The notes beneath the pieces were generated by a model. It was not told the DNA's origin and made no database searches. It saw only the letters and a list, made by a program, of their open reading frames with translations. From Candidatus Promineifilum breve (GTDB taxonomy: Bacteria > Chloroflexota > Anaerolineae > Promineifilales > Promineifilaceae), in the NCBI RefSeq assembly GCF_900066015.1, contig NZ_LN890655.1:248001-312000 (forward strand): 64,000 bases of DNA. Reading direction: 5' to 3'. Positions within the stretch are counted from its first letter, which is position 1. Every line of letters starts with the position of its first letter. Positions 1 to 11,375 of this stretch are shown here, piece after piece. Made by a program: the position numbers and the translations under genes.

Positions 1-945
1 GCAGGTCGCATTCTCGACGGGCAGGGTATGGACGAACATGGAACTCGTCGACCAGTAGTTGTCGGGGCCGGAGGTCACGCCGGAGAGGGCGTAGTTGGCG
101 CCCGACAGCGTGTCATAGGCGTAGGGCCAGCCGTCGTAGGCGCCACCTTTGACGCGGGCCTGTGTCCCTTGCATGTCGATGCCTACGAAGTCCACACCCG
201 TATCTACCACGGCGGCGATGACGCCTTCGCCGGTGTAGCCGGCGGCGTGGGCCTCGGTGGCGCGATGGATATCAACGACTTTCACGTCGGCCGGCGCTTG
301 GGGACCATCCGAGTCCAGAGGAGCCAGGGTAACCGGGTCTTTTCTGGCAAACTCGATTTCCAGACCCGTCTTCATCTCCCGCAATACGGCCGCCTTGCCG
401 CCCGTGGCGAACAGTTCGGCCACTTGCCGGCGATTCATCACAGGCGCGCCGCCGGTCATCTCTTCCAGGCCCGGCGCGGGCAGGGGTTGGAACGCTTCGG
501 TCGAAGTGACGGAGTCGACGCCTTCGACCGAGGCCAACTTGAGCAGGTTGGCCGAGGTCACTTCGCCGGTCACCCATTGCAACTCGCCCAGTTGGCGGCT
601 GACGACGTGGCTGGTCATGTATTTGCCGACCGACGTGCCGGGACGGATCAGGACAAAGACGAGGTGAACGTCGGCCGCCGTTGTTTCGGCGGACTGGGCA
701 TCAGCACCAACGCGACCCGCGGCGGCCGCCAGGGCCACCTGGCGCAGGTCGGGCGACATTTTCAGGAGCGCGGCATCGGTGGCCGACGAGGCGCGCGAGT
801 CAATCTGGTCGCGTGAGCGGGCGTAGAGAGCCTGCGCATTGGGGTTTCCCTCGGCCGAACGAGCGGCCAGGGCTGAGGATAAAAGTAGGGTCAGGGCGAT
901 GAGCGTCAATAACGCCGCGGCGACGCGGCGAACAGTACCTTGCAT
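1..945 (-). CDS. Subtilisin-like S8 serine protease, secreted (5' part only)
   Basis: The 3' end lies beyond the window start; 315 codons are visible without a stop. The ATG at 945 follows a GAGGAGAC ribosome binding site. Residues 5-27 form a signal peptide (Arg pair, Leu-rich core ending SSALAA). A pro-domain-like region follows, and near residue 240 comes GEGVIAAVVDTGVDF, the motif around the catalytic Asp of subtilases, with the usual preceding AHAAGYTGEG. The catalytic His and Ser lie outside the window. It is probably exported for extracellular proteolysis. Family certain from the Asp box; substrate unknown. Confidence 0.85.
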   Translation of the reverse strand, partial: MQGTVRRVAAALLTLIALTLLLSSALAARSAEGNPNAQALYARSRDQIDSRASSATDAALLKMSPDLRQVALAAAAGRVGADAQSAETTAADVHLVFVLIRPGTSVGKYMTSHVVSRQLGELQWVTGEVTSANLLKLASVEGVDSVTSTEAFQPLPAPGLEEMTGGAPVMNRRQVAELFATGGKAAVLREMKTGLEIEFARKDPVTLAPLDSDGPQAPADVKVVDIHRATEAHAAGYTGEGVIAAVVDTGVDFVGIDMQGTQARVKGGAYDGWPYAYDTLSGANYALSGVTSGPDNYWSTSSMFVHTLPVENATC

Positions 946-1182
946 AGCGATATGTCTCCTCGATACGAGTTAGGTCGTTGTATGTGTGGTTGTGATGATT
1001 TGCGCGTGAACGCGGCTAATTCAAATCGATGATAGATACACCTCTGTTACGAAGTTAGGCTGTGTTGTGTACCTTTGCTCATCGCCATGAGCGGATATGG
1101 TATTGTAGGCGCACCCGGATGGATGCCCGTCGCCAGTTACGGCTACCCCAGCAGGGGCGACGGCAAGGCCACAAGTATAAGT
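946..1182. other. Intergenic region with a stem-loop after the acyltransferase
   Basis: This gap holds the upstream region of the protease and the 3' flank of the acyltransferase. At 1127-1163 an 8-bp stem (CCGTCGCC with GGCGACGG) encloses a CCCC/GGGG pair. On the minus strand it lies 20 bases past the acyltransferase stop and may act as a terminator, though no T run follows. I found no convincing promoter or small gene here. Confidence 0.4.
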
Positions 1183-2583
1183 CTAATCGGCTCTTTTGTC
1201 CATCGTTCCCGCCAATTGGCGCAGCGCGGCGAATTCAAGGCCGATGTTATCAATGATTTGCTCGGGATCGGGCACCAGGCCGGCGTCGGTCGTCACGCCG
1301 ATCATCACCCCGCCATTGTAGCTGAGGATGCTGACGCCCATGCCCAGCCCGCCCGATTGCGGAACCCAGGCCATGATCTCGCGCAGGGGGCTGCCGGCCA
1401 GATAAAGCTGGATTTGCGGCCCGGGCACGTTGGTCATCACCGCCGACGATTTGCTGCCGAAGAAATCAAGAAAAACGCTCTCGATATCGAGCGGCGTCAT
1501 ACCCAGGGCGTAGAGGACGCCATAGGCCACGACCGCTTCGGGCGAATTTTTGATCTCGTTCATGTGGCGGCGCATCTCGATAAAGCGCTCGTGGATATCG
1601 GCCGCGCCCACGGGCAGGGTGGGGAAGATGAGACCGAAGCGATTGCCCAGTTCCAGCGGGGCGTCGAGTGGTCGCAGGTTGACCGGGACGAGGGCGCGGA
1701 TGTTGACGCCATCGACGGGCTGGCCGTGGTCTTGGAGATAGCGCCGCAAAGCGCCGGCGACGGCGGCCAGGAGTACGTCGTTGACCGTGCCGCCCAAGGC
1801 CCGACCCACGCTCTTCACCTCCGGCAGCGGCAGCGAGTCCGACCACGCCGTGCGTTTGGCAATGCCCAGCTCCCCCTTGAACAGCGTCGTCGGGTCGGGT
1901 GTGCGCAGTGTCATCTTGGCCAGCGTGGCGGCATTGTCGGCCGTCACCTTCGCCAGATCGACGACCCGACCAGGGTTGCGGAACGTCTCCAGGCTCTGAT
2001 GGACAACCATATCGGCCACGTTGAGCGTGGTGCGGGCCAGCGACGTCGCCGGCGAGGTGAGTGTGGAAATAATGCCGCGACGCTTGCCCGACGGGCGGTC
2101 GGTCGCATCTTCAACATCGGGCAGGGGGGCGTCGGCCGAGAAGTCGGTCAGCGATAGCAAGACGCGCATCAAGGCGATGCCGTCGGCGATGGCGTGATGG
2201 AGCCGCCCGGCCAGCACCCAACCGCCCTGATACCCTTCGACAACGTGGAACTGCCACAGCGGCCGCGAGCGGTCGAGCGGCGTCGAGATGATGTCACTCA
2301 TCAGATTTTGCAGCGCCGCCTTGTCGCCCGGCGCGGGCAAACCGATGCGATGGACGTGGGCGCGGATGTCGAATTGCGGGTCAAGCTCCCAGCTGTAATT
2401 GCCGAAGGGGATACGCGGCGCCACAACTTTCTGACGGAAGCGATCGAAAACCAGCAAGCGCCTTTCCACGGTCGCCACGACGCGCTCAAAATCGACCGGG
2501 CCATCAAAAGCCATAAAGGAAGCGATCATCATCATGTTGACCGGCCGATCCATCTGGAGCCAGGCTGTGTCAACGTTGGACAT
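1183..2583 (-). CDS. Wax ester synthase / diacylglycerol O-acyltransferase family protein
   Basis: The family transfers an acyl group from acyl-CoA to a fatty alcohol or diacylglycerol, making storage lipid. The active-site motif HHAIADG (HHxxxDG) is at about residue 129, and the protein begins MSNVDTAWLQMD, matching the usual N-terminal opening. I chose the ATG at 2583 because AAGGA sits six bases upstream; an in-frame ATG at 2604 has no well-placed site. At about 466 residues it is full length. It is transcribed alone, divergently from gnd, from a promoter with a palindrome in its spacer. Whether it makes wax esters or triacylglycerol cannot be told. Confidence 0.88.
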   Translation of the reverse strand: MSNVDTAWLQMDRPVNMMMIASFMAFDGPVDFERVVATVERRLLVFDRFRQKVVAPRIPFGNYSWELDPQFDIRAHVHRIGLPAPGDKAALQNLMSDIISTPLDRSRPLWQFHVVEGYQGGWVLAGRLHHAIADGIALMRVLLSLTDFSADAPLPDVEDATDRPSGKRRGIISTLTSPATSLARTTLNVADMVVHQSLETFRNPGRVVDLAKVTADNAATLAKMTLRTPDPTTLFKGELGIAKRTAWSDSLPLPEVKSVGRALGGTVNDVLLAAVAGALRRYLQDHGQPVDGVNIRALVPVNLRPLDAPLELGNRFGLIFPTLPVGAADIHERFIEMRRHMNEIKNSPEAVVAYGVLYALGMTPLDIESVFLDFFGSKSSAVMTNVPGPQIQLYLAGSPLREIMAWVPQSGGLGMGVSILSYNGGVMIGVTTDAGLVPDPEQIIDNIGLEFAALRQLAGTMDKRAD

Positions 2584-2643
2584 GGTTTCCTTGAGTTTTG
2601 TCATGGATGCGAATGTTCCTTGGCCAATGTGAAAATCGTATCC

Positions 2644-2672
2644 AGTATAGGTGATTTGTCACCCTCGATCAA
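2644..2672 (-). promoter_or_regulatory. Acyltransferase promoter with palindromic operator in the spacer
   Basis: On the minus strand TTGATC (2672-2667) and TATACT (2649-2644) are separated by 17 bases, a good sigma-70-type pair. The spacer contains GGTGATTTGTCACC (2650-2663), a perfect 5-4-5 inverted repeat, well placed for a repressor to block polymerase. Predicted transcription start is near 2637, about 54 bases before the ATG. Confidence 0.6.
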
Positions 2673-2829
2673 TTACCCAGAAAGGCTATTCAAGCAATCG
2701 TTCGTCCCGGTTTTTATGTTTTCCCATTCCGTTCGACGTGGTACTCTGGGGGCCGGTATAGGGGCATGACAAGTCCGGCCAGAGCTGATTGAGAAAGGTG
2801 GCCCTTGCCGCCAACAGAAGGAGAGACAG

Positions 2830-3738
2830 ATGGACATCGCGATGATTGGATTGGGTAAAATGGGCGGCAACATGGCCTCGCGCCTGCTACGTGGTGGGCA
2901 TGGGCTGGTAGTCTTCAATCGCTCCCCGGAACCGGTGCGGGCGGCCGAGGCCGAGGGCGCAACGGGGGCCACGTCTATCGAAGATGTCGTCGTCAAGCTG
3001 AATACACCGCGCGCTGTCTGGCTCATGCTACCCGCCGGCAGCATTACTGAAGAGGTTATTGACCAGTTGTCAGGGATGATGAGCGTCGGCGACGTGCTGA
3101 TCGACGGCGGCAATAGCAACTACAAGGACACCATGCGCCGGGCGGCCACGCTGGCCGACAAGGGCATCTATTTCGTGGATTGCGGCACCAGCGGCGGCAT
3201 CTGGGGCCTGAGCGAGGGGTATAGCCTGATGGTCGGCGGCCGGCCCGAGGCGATCGCCATCATCCGGCCCGCGCTGGAGACGTTGGCCCCGGCTGTTGAT
3301 CAAGGCTGGGCGCATGTTGGGCCGTCAGGGGCGGGTCATTTTGTCAAAATGATCCACAACGGCATCGAGTATGGCATGATGCAGGCTTATGCCGAGGGGT
3401 TCGAGATATTGCGCGCCAAGCGGGAGTTCGACCTTGACCTGCATCAGATAGCCGAACTATGGCGCTACGGCAGCGTGGTGCGCTCGTGGCTGCTCGATCT
3501 GACCGCCGCGGCGCTGGCCGAAGACCCGGAGCTAAGCGACCTGCGCGGCTGGGTGGCCGATAGCGGCGAGGGGCGCTGGACGGTCTTCGAGGCCATCGAC
3601 CAGGACGTGCCCGCGCCGGTCATCACGCTGGCGCTACAGATGCGCTTCGTCAGTCGCCAGGATGAGAGCTACGCCGCTAAACTGTTGGCAGCCATGCGTA
3701 ACCAGTTCGGTGGGCACGCGGTCAAGCGCGTCGAGTAG
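2830..3738 (+). CDS. gnd: 6-phosphogluconate dehydrogenase, decarboxylating (short form)
   Basis: It oxidises 6-phosphogluconate to ribulose 5-phosphate and CO2 in the pentose phosphate pathway. The N terminus has the Rossmann motif GLGKMGGNMA (residues 7-16). Family signatures follow: DGGNSNYKDTMRR, DCGTSGGIWG and GPSGAGHFVKMIHNGIEYGMMQ, containing the catalytic Lys. At 302 residues it belongs to the short GndA/YqeC class, often NAD-dependent; cofactor preference is inferred. AAGGAGAG precedes the ATG by seven bases. It is monocistronic. Confidence 0.92.
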   Translation: MDIAMIGLGKMGGNMASRLLRGGHGLVVFNRSPEPVRAAEAEGATGATSIEDVVVKLNTPRAVWLMLPAGSITEEVIDQLSGMMSVGDVLIDGGNSNYKDTMRRAATLADKGIYFVDCGTSGGIWGLSEGYSLMVGGRPEAIAIIRPALETLAPAVDQGWAHVGPSGAGHFVKMIHNGIEYGMMQAYAEGFEILRAKREFDLDLHQIAELWRYGSVVRSWLLDLTAAALAEDPELSDLRGWVADSGEGRWTVFEAIDQDVPAPVITLALQMRFVSRQDESYAAKLLAAMRNQFGGHAVKRVE

Positions 3739-3771
3739 GCAGCCCAGGCCGATATCGACCGGAACAGCGTA

Positions 3772-3799
3772 TTGCAATCGGTTCAAGCTGATCTATAAT
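3772..3799 (+). promoter_or_regulatory. Promoter of the EAD-STAND-FGE gene
   Basis: TTGCAA (3772-3777) and a perfect TATAAT (3794-3799) are separated by 16 bases. Transcription would start near 3806, giving a 50-base leader before the GTG start. Confidence 0.6.
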
Positions 3800-3855
3800 T
3801 TGTTTCTTCACCGGTAGTTGCGCAATCCTTGTAGTCAGTCGCGTCCGAGGTAGGC

Positions 3856-6336
3856 GTGCTTAAAGACCTAGATCAGGTCTCAATCGAATCACTGGATCAA
3901 CTGCGCGAAAACATCGCGAGTCGGTTCACGCTCGATGAGCTTCAACTGCTCTGCGTGCGGCTGGGTATTGACTACGAGGAGTTGCGCACCGGCGCCAAGT
4001 CGGTCGTTGTCCTGGGCCTCGTCCAGTACATTGTGCGCCGCGGCCGCGTCTCCGACCTGATCCGCGCCCTCTACGTCGAGCGGCCGGCCATCGACTGGGC
4101 CGGGCTGCTGAGTGGGTCGCCGCCGTCGGACCCGTCGCAGCCGCCTTTTCCCGGCCTGCGCCCCTTCACGACCCGAGAGAGCGGGGTCTACTATGGCCGG
4201 CGGCCGGAAGTGGCGCGACTGATCGACCGGCTGCGTCTGGGCCGTTTTGTTGCCGTTCTCGGCGTATCGGGCAGCGGTAAATCATCTTTATTTCAAGCCG
4301 GTTTGATTCACGCTTTACGTGAGCGGCCAATTCTGGCCGACGGTAGCCGACCTCCGGAGGGTAGTGATAGCTGGTGCGTTTTATCGATGAAGCCCACCTC
4401 TGATCCTCTGGGGCAATTGGCGTTAGTCCTGACGCGCGACTTAACGTCGGCCAGAGACATGATCGACATTCGCTCTCATCTGACTGACGCCCCGGACGCG
4501 TTGCCGTTCTACGTGCGTAAGCTCCTGGATCGTCAGGAACGGCCGCACCTGTTGTTAATTGTCGATCAGTTTGAGGAATTATTCACTCAGTGTCTAGAAG
4601 AAGATCATCGTAAAGCCTTCATCGTTGCCCTTAGCAACCTTGTGGATGAAGATAGCGCGAACTTCGCCTCGCTGGTCATTGGCCTGCGCGACCATTTCTT
4701 CGGCCGGTGTCTTGAGTACCCTGAATTACGGCGCTTGTTGGAACGCTCCCAACTGCTTTTGGGGCCGATGGGGAGGGATGAACTGACGCAGGCCATCGTC
4801 CGTCCGGCCGAGAGTCAGGGGCTCCACTGGCAGCCAGGACTGGTAGAAACCTTGCTGGACGATCTGGGTGTTTCAGGGATACGGACACCGGAGCCTGGGG
4901 CGTTGCCGTTAATGGCTCACGCTCTGCGAGAGATATGGGAGCGGCGCGAGGGGAACGTTTTGACGCTGGCCGGCTATGCGGCGGCGGGCAACGTCAAGGA
5001 GACGGTTGGTCGCGCCGCTGACCGGGTGTATGTCACCTTATCGCCCAAACAGCAGGAAGTGGCGCGCCATTTATTCCTGGGTCTCATTCGCGTCATCGAC
5101 GACGGTGATGGGCAGGCTGTAGTTTACGCCCGTCAAAGGGCAATTCTGAGCGACTTGCTGCCGAACGAACCGCAGGCCAGTGCGGAAGCGCGCTCGGTCG
5201 TAGAGACGATGACCGCCGAACGACTGTTAACCCTCGGACAGGACCTGGCCGGTCGGGAGACGGTGGAGGCAGCCCACGAGGCGCTGTTTTCCCATTGGCC
5301 GCGGCTGGTCGGGTGGTTGGCCGAAAGCCGCGAGTCGATGCGGCGGCGACAATTGCTGCGCGAACAGGTTGACGAATGGGAGAATAGCGGCAATAACCCC
5401 GACTACCTTTATAGCGGGGAACAGCTAAACGAGATAGAGCGGCTTCTGCCGCCATCGACGCTCACCGTCTCCGAGCAAGCCTTCCTGACCGCTTCCCAAT
5501 CCAGGCGCCAGAGTGAGATCGAGCGCCTGGAACGTGAACTAGCCACTCAGCGCCAACTCACGCAAAGGACACGCGGCATTTTGGGCCTGGTTTCATTACT
5601 GGCGCTGGGGCTGATCGCATATCTGAGTCTGCCCCTTTACTATCGCTATCGCGCTGCCAATGAAGGACAACTCGTTTGGGTTCCGGAAGCGGGTGTCGCC
5701 TTTGAGTCCTACGAGGTGACGAACGAACGGTATCGATGGTGTGTGAATTCGCGTCAATGTAGTCGTCCGCGCGGCTTCCGCGCCATCGTTAGTGAGTGGC
5801 AGGAGAATCGGCTGAAACCCGTTGTCGGTGTCGACGCGGCCGACGCCCTGGAGTTCTGTGAGTGGATCGGCCGGACGCTGCCGACGGTCACAGAGTGGGG
5901 ATCAACGACACCCGCGAAAGAGGAGTGGCCCCAATTGACGGCCGCCCAGGCTGCGCTATGCCGGGACGTAGACGTGACCGATCCCGTCTGCCCGGGGGCA
6001 ACGCTGGAATCGATTGGGAAGCGAACGCAGTGTCAATATCCTCTTGGCCAGTCGGCTCAACCGTGTGTTTTCGATTTGGTGGGCAGTGTCAGTGAGTGGA
6101 CTCAATCACGTATTGATAGTACGAGTGACCAAGTGATCCAAGAATCCGATTTGGAAGCCCTGAGTGAGCGTCCCGATGTTGTTTACGCGGGTGATAGTTA
6201 TCAGATTCACTATACCTATGCCGGCTTTTTCATCGAATCGATTGATGATGCCGCCTTTCAGAGTGATACAACGCGAGCCGACCTTGGGTTTCGTTGTGTG
6301 AGCAAGGATCAAAAATCAGTTAGTTTAGGAGGGTAG
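3856..6336 (+). CDS. EAD - nSTAND1 NTPase - TM - FGE-sulfatase domain protein
   Basis: A four-part protein of 826 residues. Residues 1-82 look like an effector-associated domain (probably EAD7: helical, ending RPAIDW). Residues 98-480 are a STAND NTPase of the nSTAND1 type, opening FPGLRPFTTRESGVYYGR, with Walker A GVSGSGKS at 136-143 and Walker B LLLIVDQFEELF at 232-243. A basic coiled segment (about 490-570) leads to one membrane helix (574-595). Residues 605-820 resemble a formylglycine-generating-enzyme domain: VTNERYRWCV, RTLPTVTEWG, FDLVGSVSEW and the terminal GFRCV. Start is GTG with GAGG upstream. EAD-STAND proteins are predicted conflict or immunity switches; here the FGE-like domain would be the output. 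Function inferred. Confidence 0.8.
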   Translation: MLKDLDQVSIESLDQLRENIASRFTLDELQLLCVRLGIDYEELRTGAKSVVVLGLVQYIVRRGRVSDLIRALYVERPAIDWAGLLSGSPPSDPSQPPFPGLRPFTTRESGVYYGRRPEVARLIDRLRLGRFVAVLGVSGSGKSSLFQAGLIHALRERPILADGSRPPEGSDSWCVLSMKPTSDPLGQLALVLTRDLTSARDMIDIRSHLTDAPDALPFYVRKLLDRQERPHLLLIVDQFEELFTQCLEEDHRKAFIVALSNLVDEDSANFASLVIGLRDHFFGRCLEYPELRRLLERSQLLLGPMGRDELTQAIVRPAESQGLHWQPGLVETLLDDLGVSGIRTPEPGALPLMAHALREIWERREGNVLTLAGYAAAGNVKETVGRAADRVYVTLSPKQQEVARHLFLGLIRVIDDGDGQAVVYARQRAILSDLLPNEPQASAEARSVVETMTAERLLTLGQDLAGRETVEAAHEALFSHWPRLVGWLAESRESMRRRQLLREQVDEWENSGNNPDYLYSGEQLNEIERLLPPSTLTVSEQAFLTASQSRRQSEIERLERELATQRQLTQRTRGILGLVSLLALGLIAYLSLPLYYRYRAANEGQLVWVPEAGVAFESYEVTNERYRWCVNSRQCSRPRGFRAIVSEWQENRLKPVVGVDAADALEFCEWIGRTLPTVTEWGSTTPAKEEWPQLTAAQAALCRDVDVTDPVCPGATLESIGKRTQCQYPLGQSAQPCVFDLVGSVSEWTQSRIDSTSDQVIQESDLEALSERPDVVYAGDSYQIHYTYAGFFIESIDDAAFQSDTTRADLGFRCVSKDQKSVSLGG

Positions 6337-6338
6337 AC

Positions 6339-7019
6339 ATGAGCGAACAGGAATTGGATTTCTCAGGTTTAAGGGACGAGACAGTACGTGAGTTGGCCAA
6401 CCTGGCGGCCCGCGTTGCCGAAGGCGGTGTACAGGAACTGGATTTCTCAGGCCTTGGAGACGACACGTTGCGCGTGTTGGCTAACCTGGGGGGCATCGAC
6501 GAAGATGTGGTTGGGGAGGACTTGACTCGAGACTTGCGTGACGTCGACCCTGATGCCATCCAATCAGTGATTCAGCAGGCCCAGGACTTTTGGCTAACGG
6601 CCCGACCGATGGATGACCCAGGGCTTGTCTCCAACGAAGTCCCGGGAGCGGGTCCGGGAGTCATTGCACCTTTCAGTAGCAGCGGTACTGGGTGGCAGCA
6701 GATGTCAGTCGCCGAGTTCCGCCAGCCTTGGCTTAGGCCCTGGAAGAATAATGTGACGGCGACAAAAGTAACTATTTGCGCGACATCCGGCAGCACGATT
6801 GACGAGGTTGTCTTTGTCAACGAAGATGAGACGACCACCCCACCCCAGAAATTAAGGTCTGAGGAATGCTGTACTTCTGGGGCGCGTTGTGTAGAAGTAC
6901 GGATTAACTGTCAGCCGGGGGATACATATATCGTTAAGACGCCGGAAGGTTTTACTAGCCTGGCACTTAAAAAAACGGGCAGTGTTTCCGTTTTTCCTAT
7001 GGACCTAACGCCCAGGTAG
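6339..7019 (+). CDS. Unrecognised partner of the STAND-FGE protein, with duplicated N-terminal helix
   Basis: I do not recognise this 226-residue protein. It starts two bases after the STAND gene stop with a strong AGGAGGG site inside that gene's end, so the two are co-transcribed and probably coupled. Its N terminus contains a tandem duplication: QELDFSGLRDETVRELANL (from residue 4) and QELDFSGLGDDTLRVLANL (from residue 32). The middle is acidic; the last 80 residues look beta-rich and hold five Cys, including ECC and RC. No signal peptide or membrane segment is seen. It could be the substrate or a regulator of the FGE-like domain, but no CxPxR motif is present. Confidence 0.7.
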   Translation: MSEQELDFSGLRDETVRELANLAARVAEGGVQELDFSGLGDDTLRVLANLGGIDEDVVGEDLTRDLRDVDPDAIQSVIQQAQDFWLTARPMDDPGLVSNEVPGAGPGVIAPFSSSGTGWQQMSVAEFRQPWLRPWKNNVTATKVTICATSGSTIDEVVFVNEDETTTPPQKLRSEECCTSGARCVEVRINCQPGDTYIVKTPEGFTSLALKKTGSVSVFPMDLTPR

Positions 7020-7051
7020 GAATCTAGCGGTATGGCAAGAGAAGGCTAAAT

Positions 7052-7089
7052 CTAGAAACCGAGTTTCTTCCGAGAAATTTGGTTTCTAG
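7052..7089. terminator. Hairpin between convergent genes
   Basis: Two 17-base arms (7052-7068 and 7073-7089) pair at 15 of 17 positions, the rest as G-U or near pairs, around a 4-base loop. It lies between the converging partner gene and ilvD and could terminate both. The unit AGAAACC-AGTTTCT also resembles dispersed palindromic repeats. Confidence 0.5.
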
Positions 7090-7092
7090 CCG

Positions 7093-8784
<1,692 letters not shown>

Positions 8785-8807
8785 GGTGTTACCTGGGGCA
8801 GAAGAAA

Positions 8808-8871
8808 CCACAGATTACACAGATTTCACAGATTGAATCCTCTCAATCTGTGAAATCTGTGTAATCTGTGG
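8808..8871. repeat. Perfect 29-bp inverted repeat, CAGATT word family
   Basis: The arms 8808-8836 and 8843-8871 are perfectly complementary over 29 bases around the 6-base loop ATCCTC. Each arm is built from the words ACAGATT and TCACAGATT. No T run follows on either strand, so it is not a typical terminator. It fills most of the lhgO-ilvD gap. Confidence 0.9.
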
Positions 8872-8877
8872 ATGCTC

Positions 8878-10077
8878 TTAAAAATGATCTTCTAATTTAT
8901 CGACCACGCTTTCGGCGATGCTGAGGGCCGACGTGGCCGCCGGGGAGGGGGCATTGATGACGTTGACGATGCGCGGCGATTCGTGGAAGGCGAAGTCGTC
9001 CAACAGCGCGCCGTCGGGGGCCAACGCCTGGGCGCGAATGCCCGCCGGGGCGGGATGCAGATGCTCGGCGCGAATGTCGGGGATGAGGCGTTGCAGGGCC
9101 TTGACGAACGCGCCCTTGCTGGCCGAGCGCCAAATCTCGCCCAGCCCCATCTTCCAATAGCGGCCGGCCAGCTTACGAAAGCCGGGATAGGTCAGCGTCT
9201 GCCACAGTTCGCGCGCGTCCACGTCGCCCAGGTGATACCCCTCGCGGGCGAAGGCCAGCACAGCGTTCGGCCCGCACTCGACGCCGCCGCCAATCATGCG
9301 CGTGAAATGGACGCCCAGGAAGGGGAAGCCGGGGTCGGGCACGGGGTAGATCAGCGCCTGGCACAGATGCCACGCTTCGGGAACCAGTTCAAAGTATTCG
9401 CCGCGGAAGGGGATGATCTGGGCCGGTGCCTCGCCCGCCGACATCTTCGTGACGCGGTCGGATTGCAGCCCGGCGCAATTCACCAGATAGGCCCCGCTGA
9501 ATTCACCGGCCGACGTCACGGCCGTCAACTCGCCCGGCCGCTCGATGATGGCCTTGACCTCCGCGCCGAGCACGATCGTGTGGCCCGCCTCGCGCAGGAT
9601 TGCCGCCAGCCGCTCGCACACCTGGCGGTAATCGACGATGCCCGCCTCCGGTACGTGAATGGCCCGGATGGCGTTCGTCACGTGGGGTTCCAGTTCCAGC
9701 AGTTGCTCGCGGCCGATCATGCCGCACTCCACGCCGTTGGCCAGCCCGCGCTGATAGAGATTGGTCAGCGCCGGCAGCTCTTTATCATCCGTGGCGACGA
9801 TCACCTTGCCCACCATCCGGTAGGCGATGCCGTTGGCCGCGCAGAAATCCTCCATCAGTTGTTTGCCGGTGCGGCAGTTGATGGCTTTCAGCGAATTAGG
9901 CTTGTAGTAGATGCCGGAATGCAGCACGCCGGAGTTGCGGCCGGTCTGGTGAAAGGCCAGCGTCGTTTCTTTCTCCAGCAGCGTAATGTGCTTGTCGGGA
10001 TAGCGGCGGCCGAGGGCGTGGGCCGTCGCCAAACCGACGATGCCTCCGCCGACGATCAGGATGTCGGATGTACTCAT
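8878..10077 (-). CDS. lhgO: L-2-hydroxyglutarate oxidase/dehydrogenase
   Basis: An FAD-dependent enzyme of the DAO family that oxidises L-2-hydroxyglutarate to 2-oxoglutarate. The N terminus is DILIVGGGIVGLATAHAL (dinucleotide-binding GxGxxG), followed by the signature TGRNSGVLHSGIYYKP and, near the C terminus, PAPAGIRAQ. Length 399 fits LhgO. It lies inside the branched-chain amino acid locus between leuB and ilvD, flanked on both sides by palindromic elements. A repair role for hydroxyglutarate made as a by-product is possible but inferred. Confidence 0.88.
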   Translation of the reverse strand: MSTSDILIVGGGIVGLATAHALGRRYPDKHITLLEKETTLAFHQTGRNSGVLHSGIYYKPNSLKAINCRTGKQLMEDFCAANGIAYRMVGKVIVATDDKELPALTNLYQRGLANGVECGMIGREQLLELEPHVTNAIRAIHVPEAGIVDYRQVCERLAAILREAGHTIVLGAEVKAIIERPGELTAVTSAGEFSGAYLVNCAGLQSDRVTKMSAGEAPAQIIPFRGEYFELVPEAWHLCQALIYPVPDPGFPFLGVHFTRMIGGGVECGPNAVLAFAREGYHLGDVDARELWQTLTYPGFRKLAGRYWKMGLGEIWRSASKGAFVKALQRLIPDIRAEHLHPAPAGIRAQALAPDGALLDDFAFHESPRIVNVINAPSPAATSALSIAESVVDKLEDHF

Positions 10078-10153
10078 GGGCTTGATTGTAGCAGTTTCGC
10101 CCGGCCCCGCCGATCATGCACCCGGCAGCAGGGCTATTCATTTGTTGAATATA

Positions 10154-10246
10154 GACACAGAGGTCACGGAGGAGTCACAGAGAGCGCTGAGAGAAAACAG
10201 GCGCTTTCTCTGTGAATCTCAGTGAATCCTCTGTGCCCTCTGTGTC
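10154..10246. repeat. Imperfect long palindrome, CACAGAGG word family
   Basis: Left arm from GACACAGAGG (10154) and right arm ending CCTCTGTGTC (10246) form a long interrupted stem. Internal words are variants of CACAGAG and TCACAGAG. It occupies the 224-base gap between leuB and lhgO. A TACAAT at about 10086-10091 is a possible -10 box for lhgO, but no good -35 is visible. Confidence 0.75.
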
Positions 10247-10301
10247 CCCATTGAAAAGCCTTACACAAGGTAGACTCTATTCGGAAGAGCTGAGTTGGTG
10301 C

Positions 10302-11374
<1,073 letters not shown>

Positions 11375-11375
<1 letters not shown>

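Noticed and set aside
28-816. Plus-strand open frame of 262 codons at the window start.
   Set aside because: The minus strand encodes a signal peptide and the subtilase Asp motif, so the plus frame is a shadow.
1081-1170. Possible cyclic di-GMP riboswitch near 1081-1170.
   Set aside because: Only a GC-rich stem and scattered words resemble the class; the conserved core is missing and the position is downstream of the gene on that strand.
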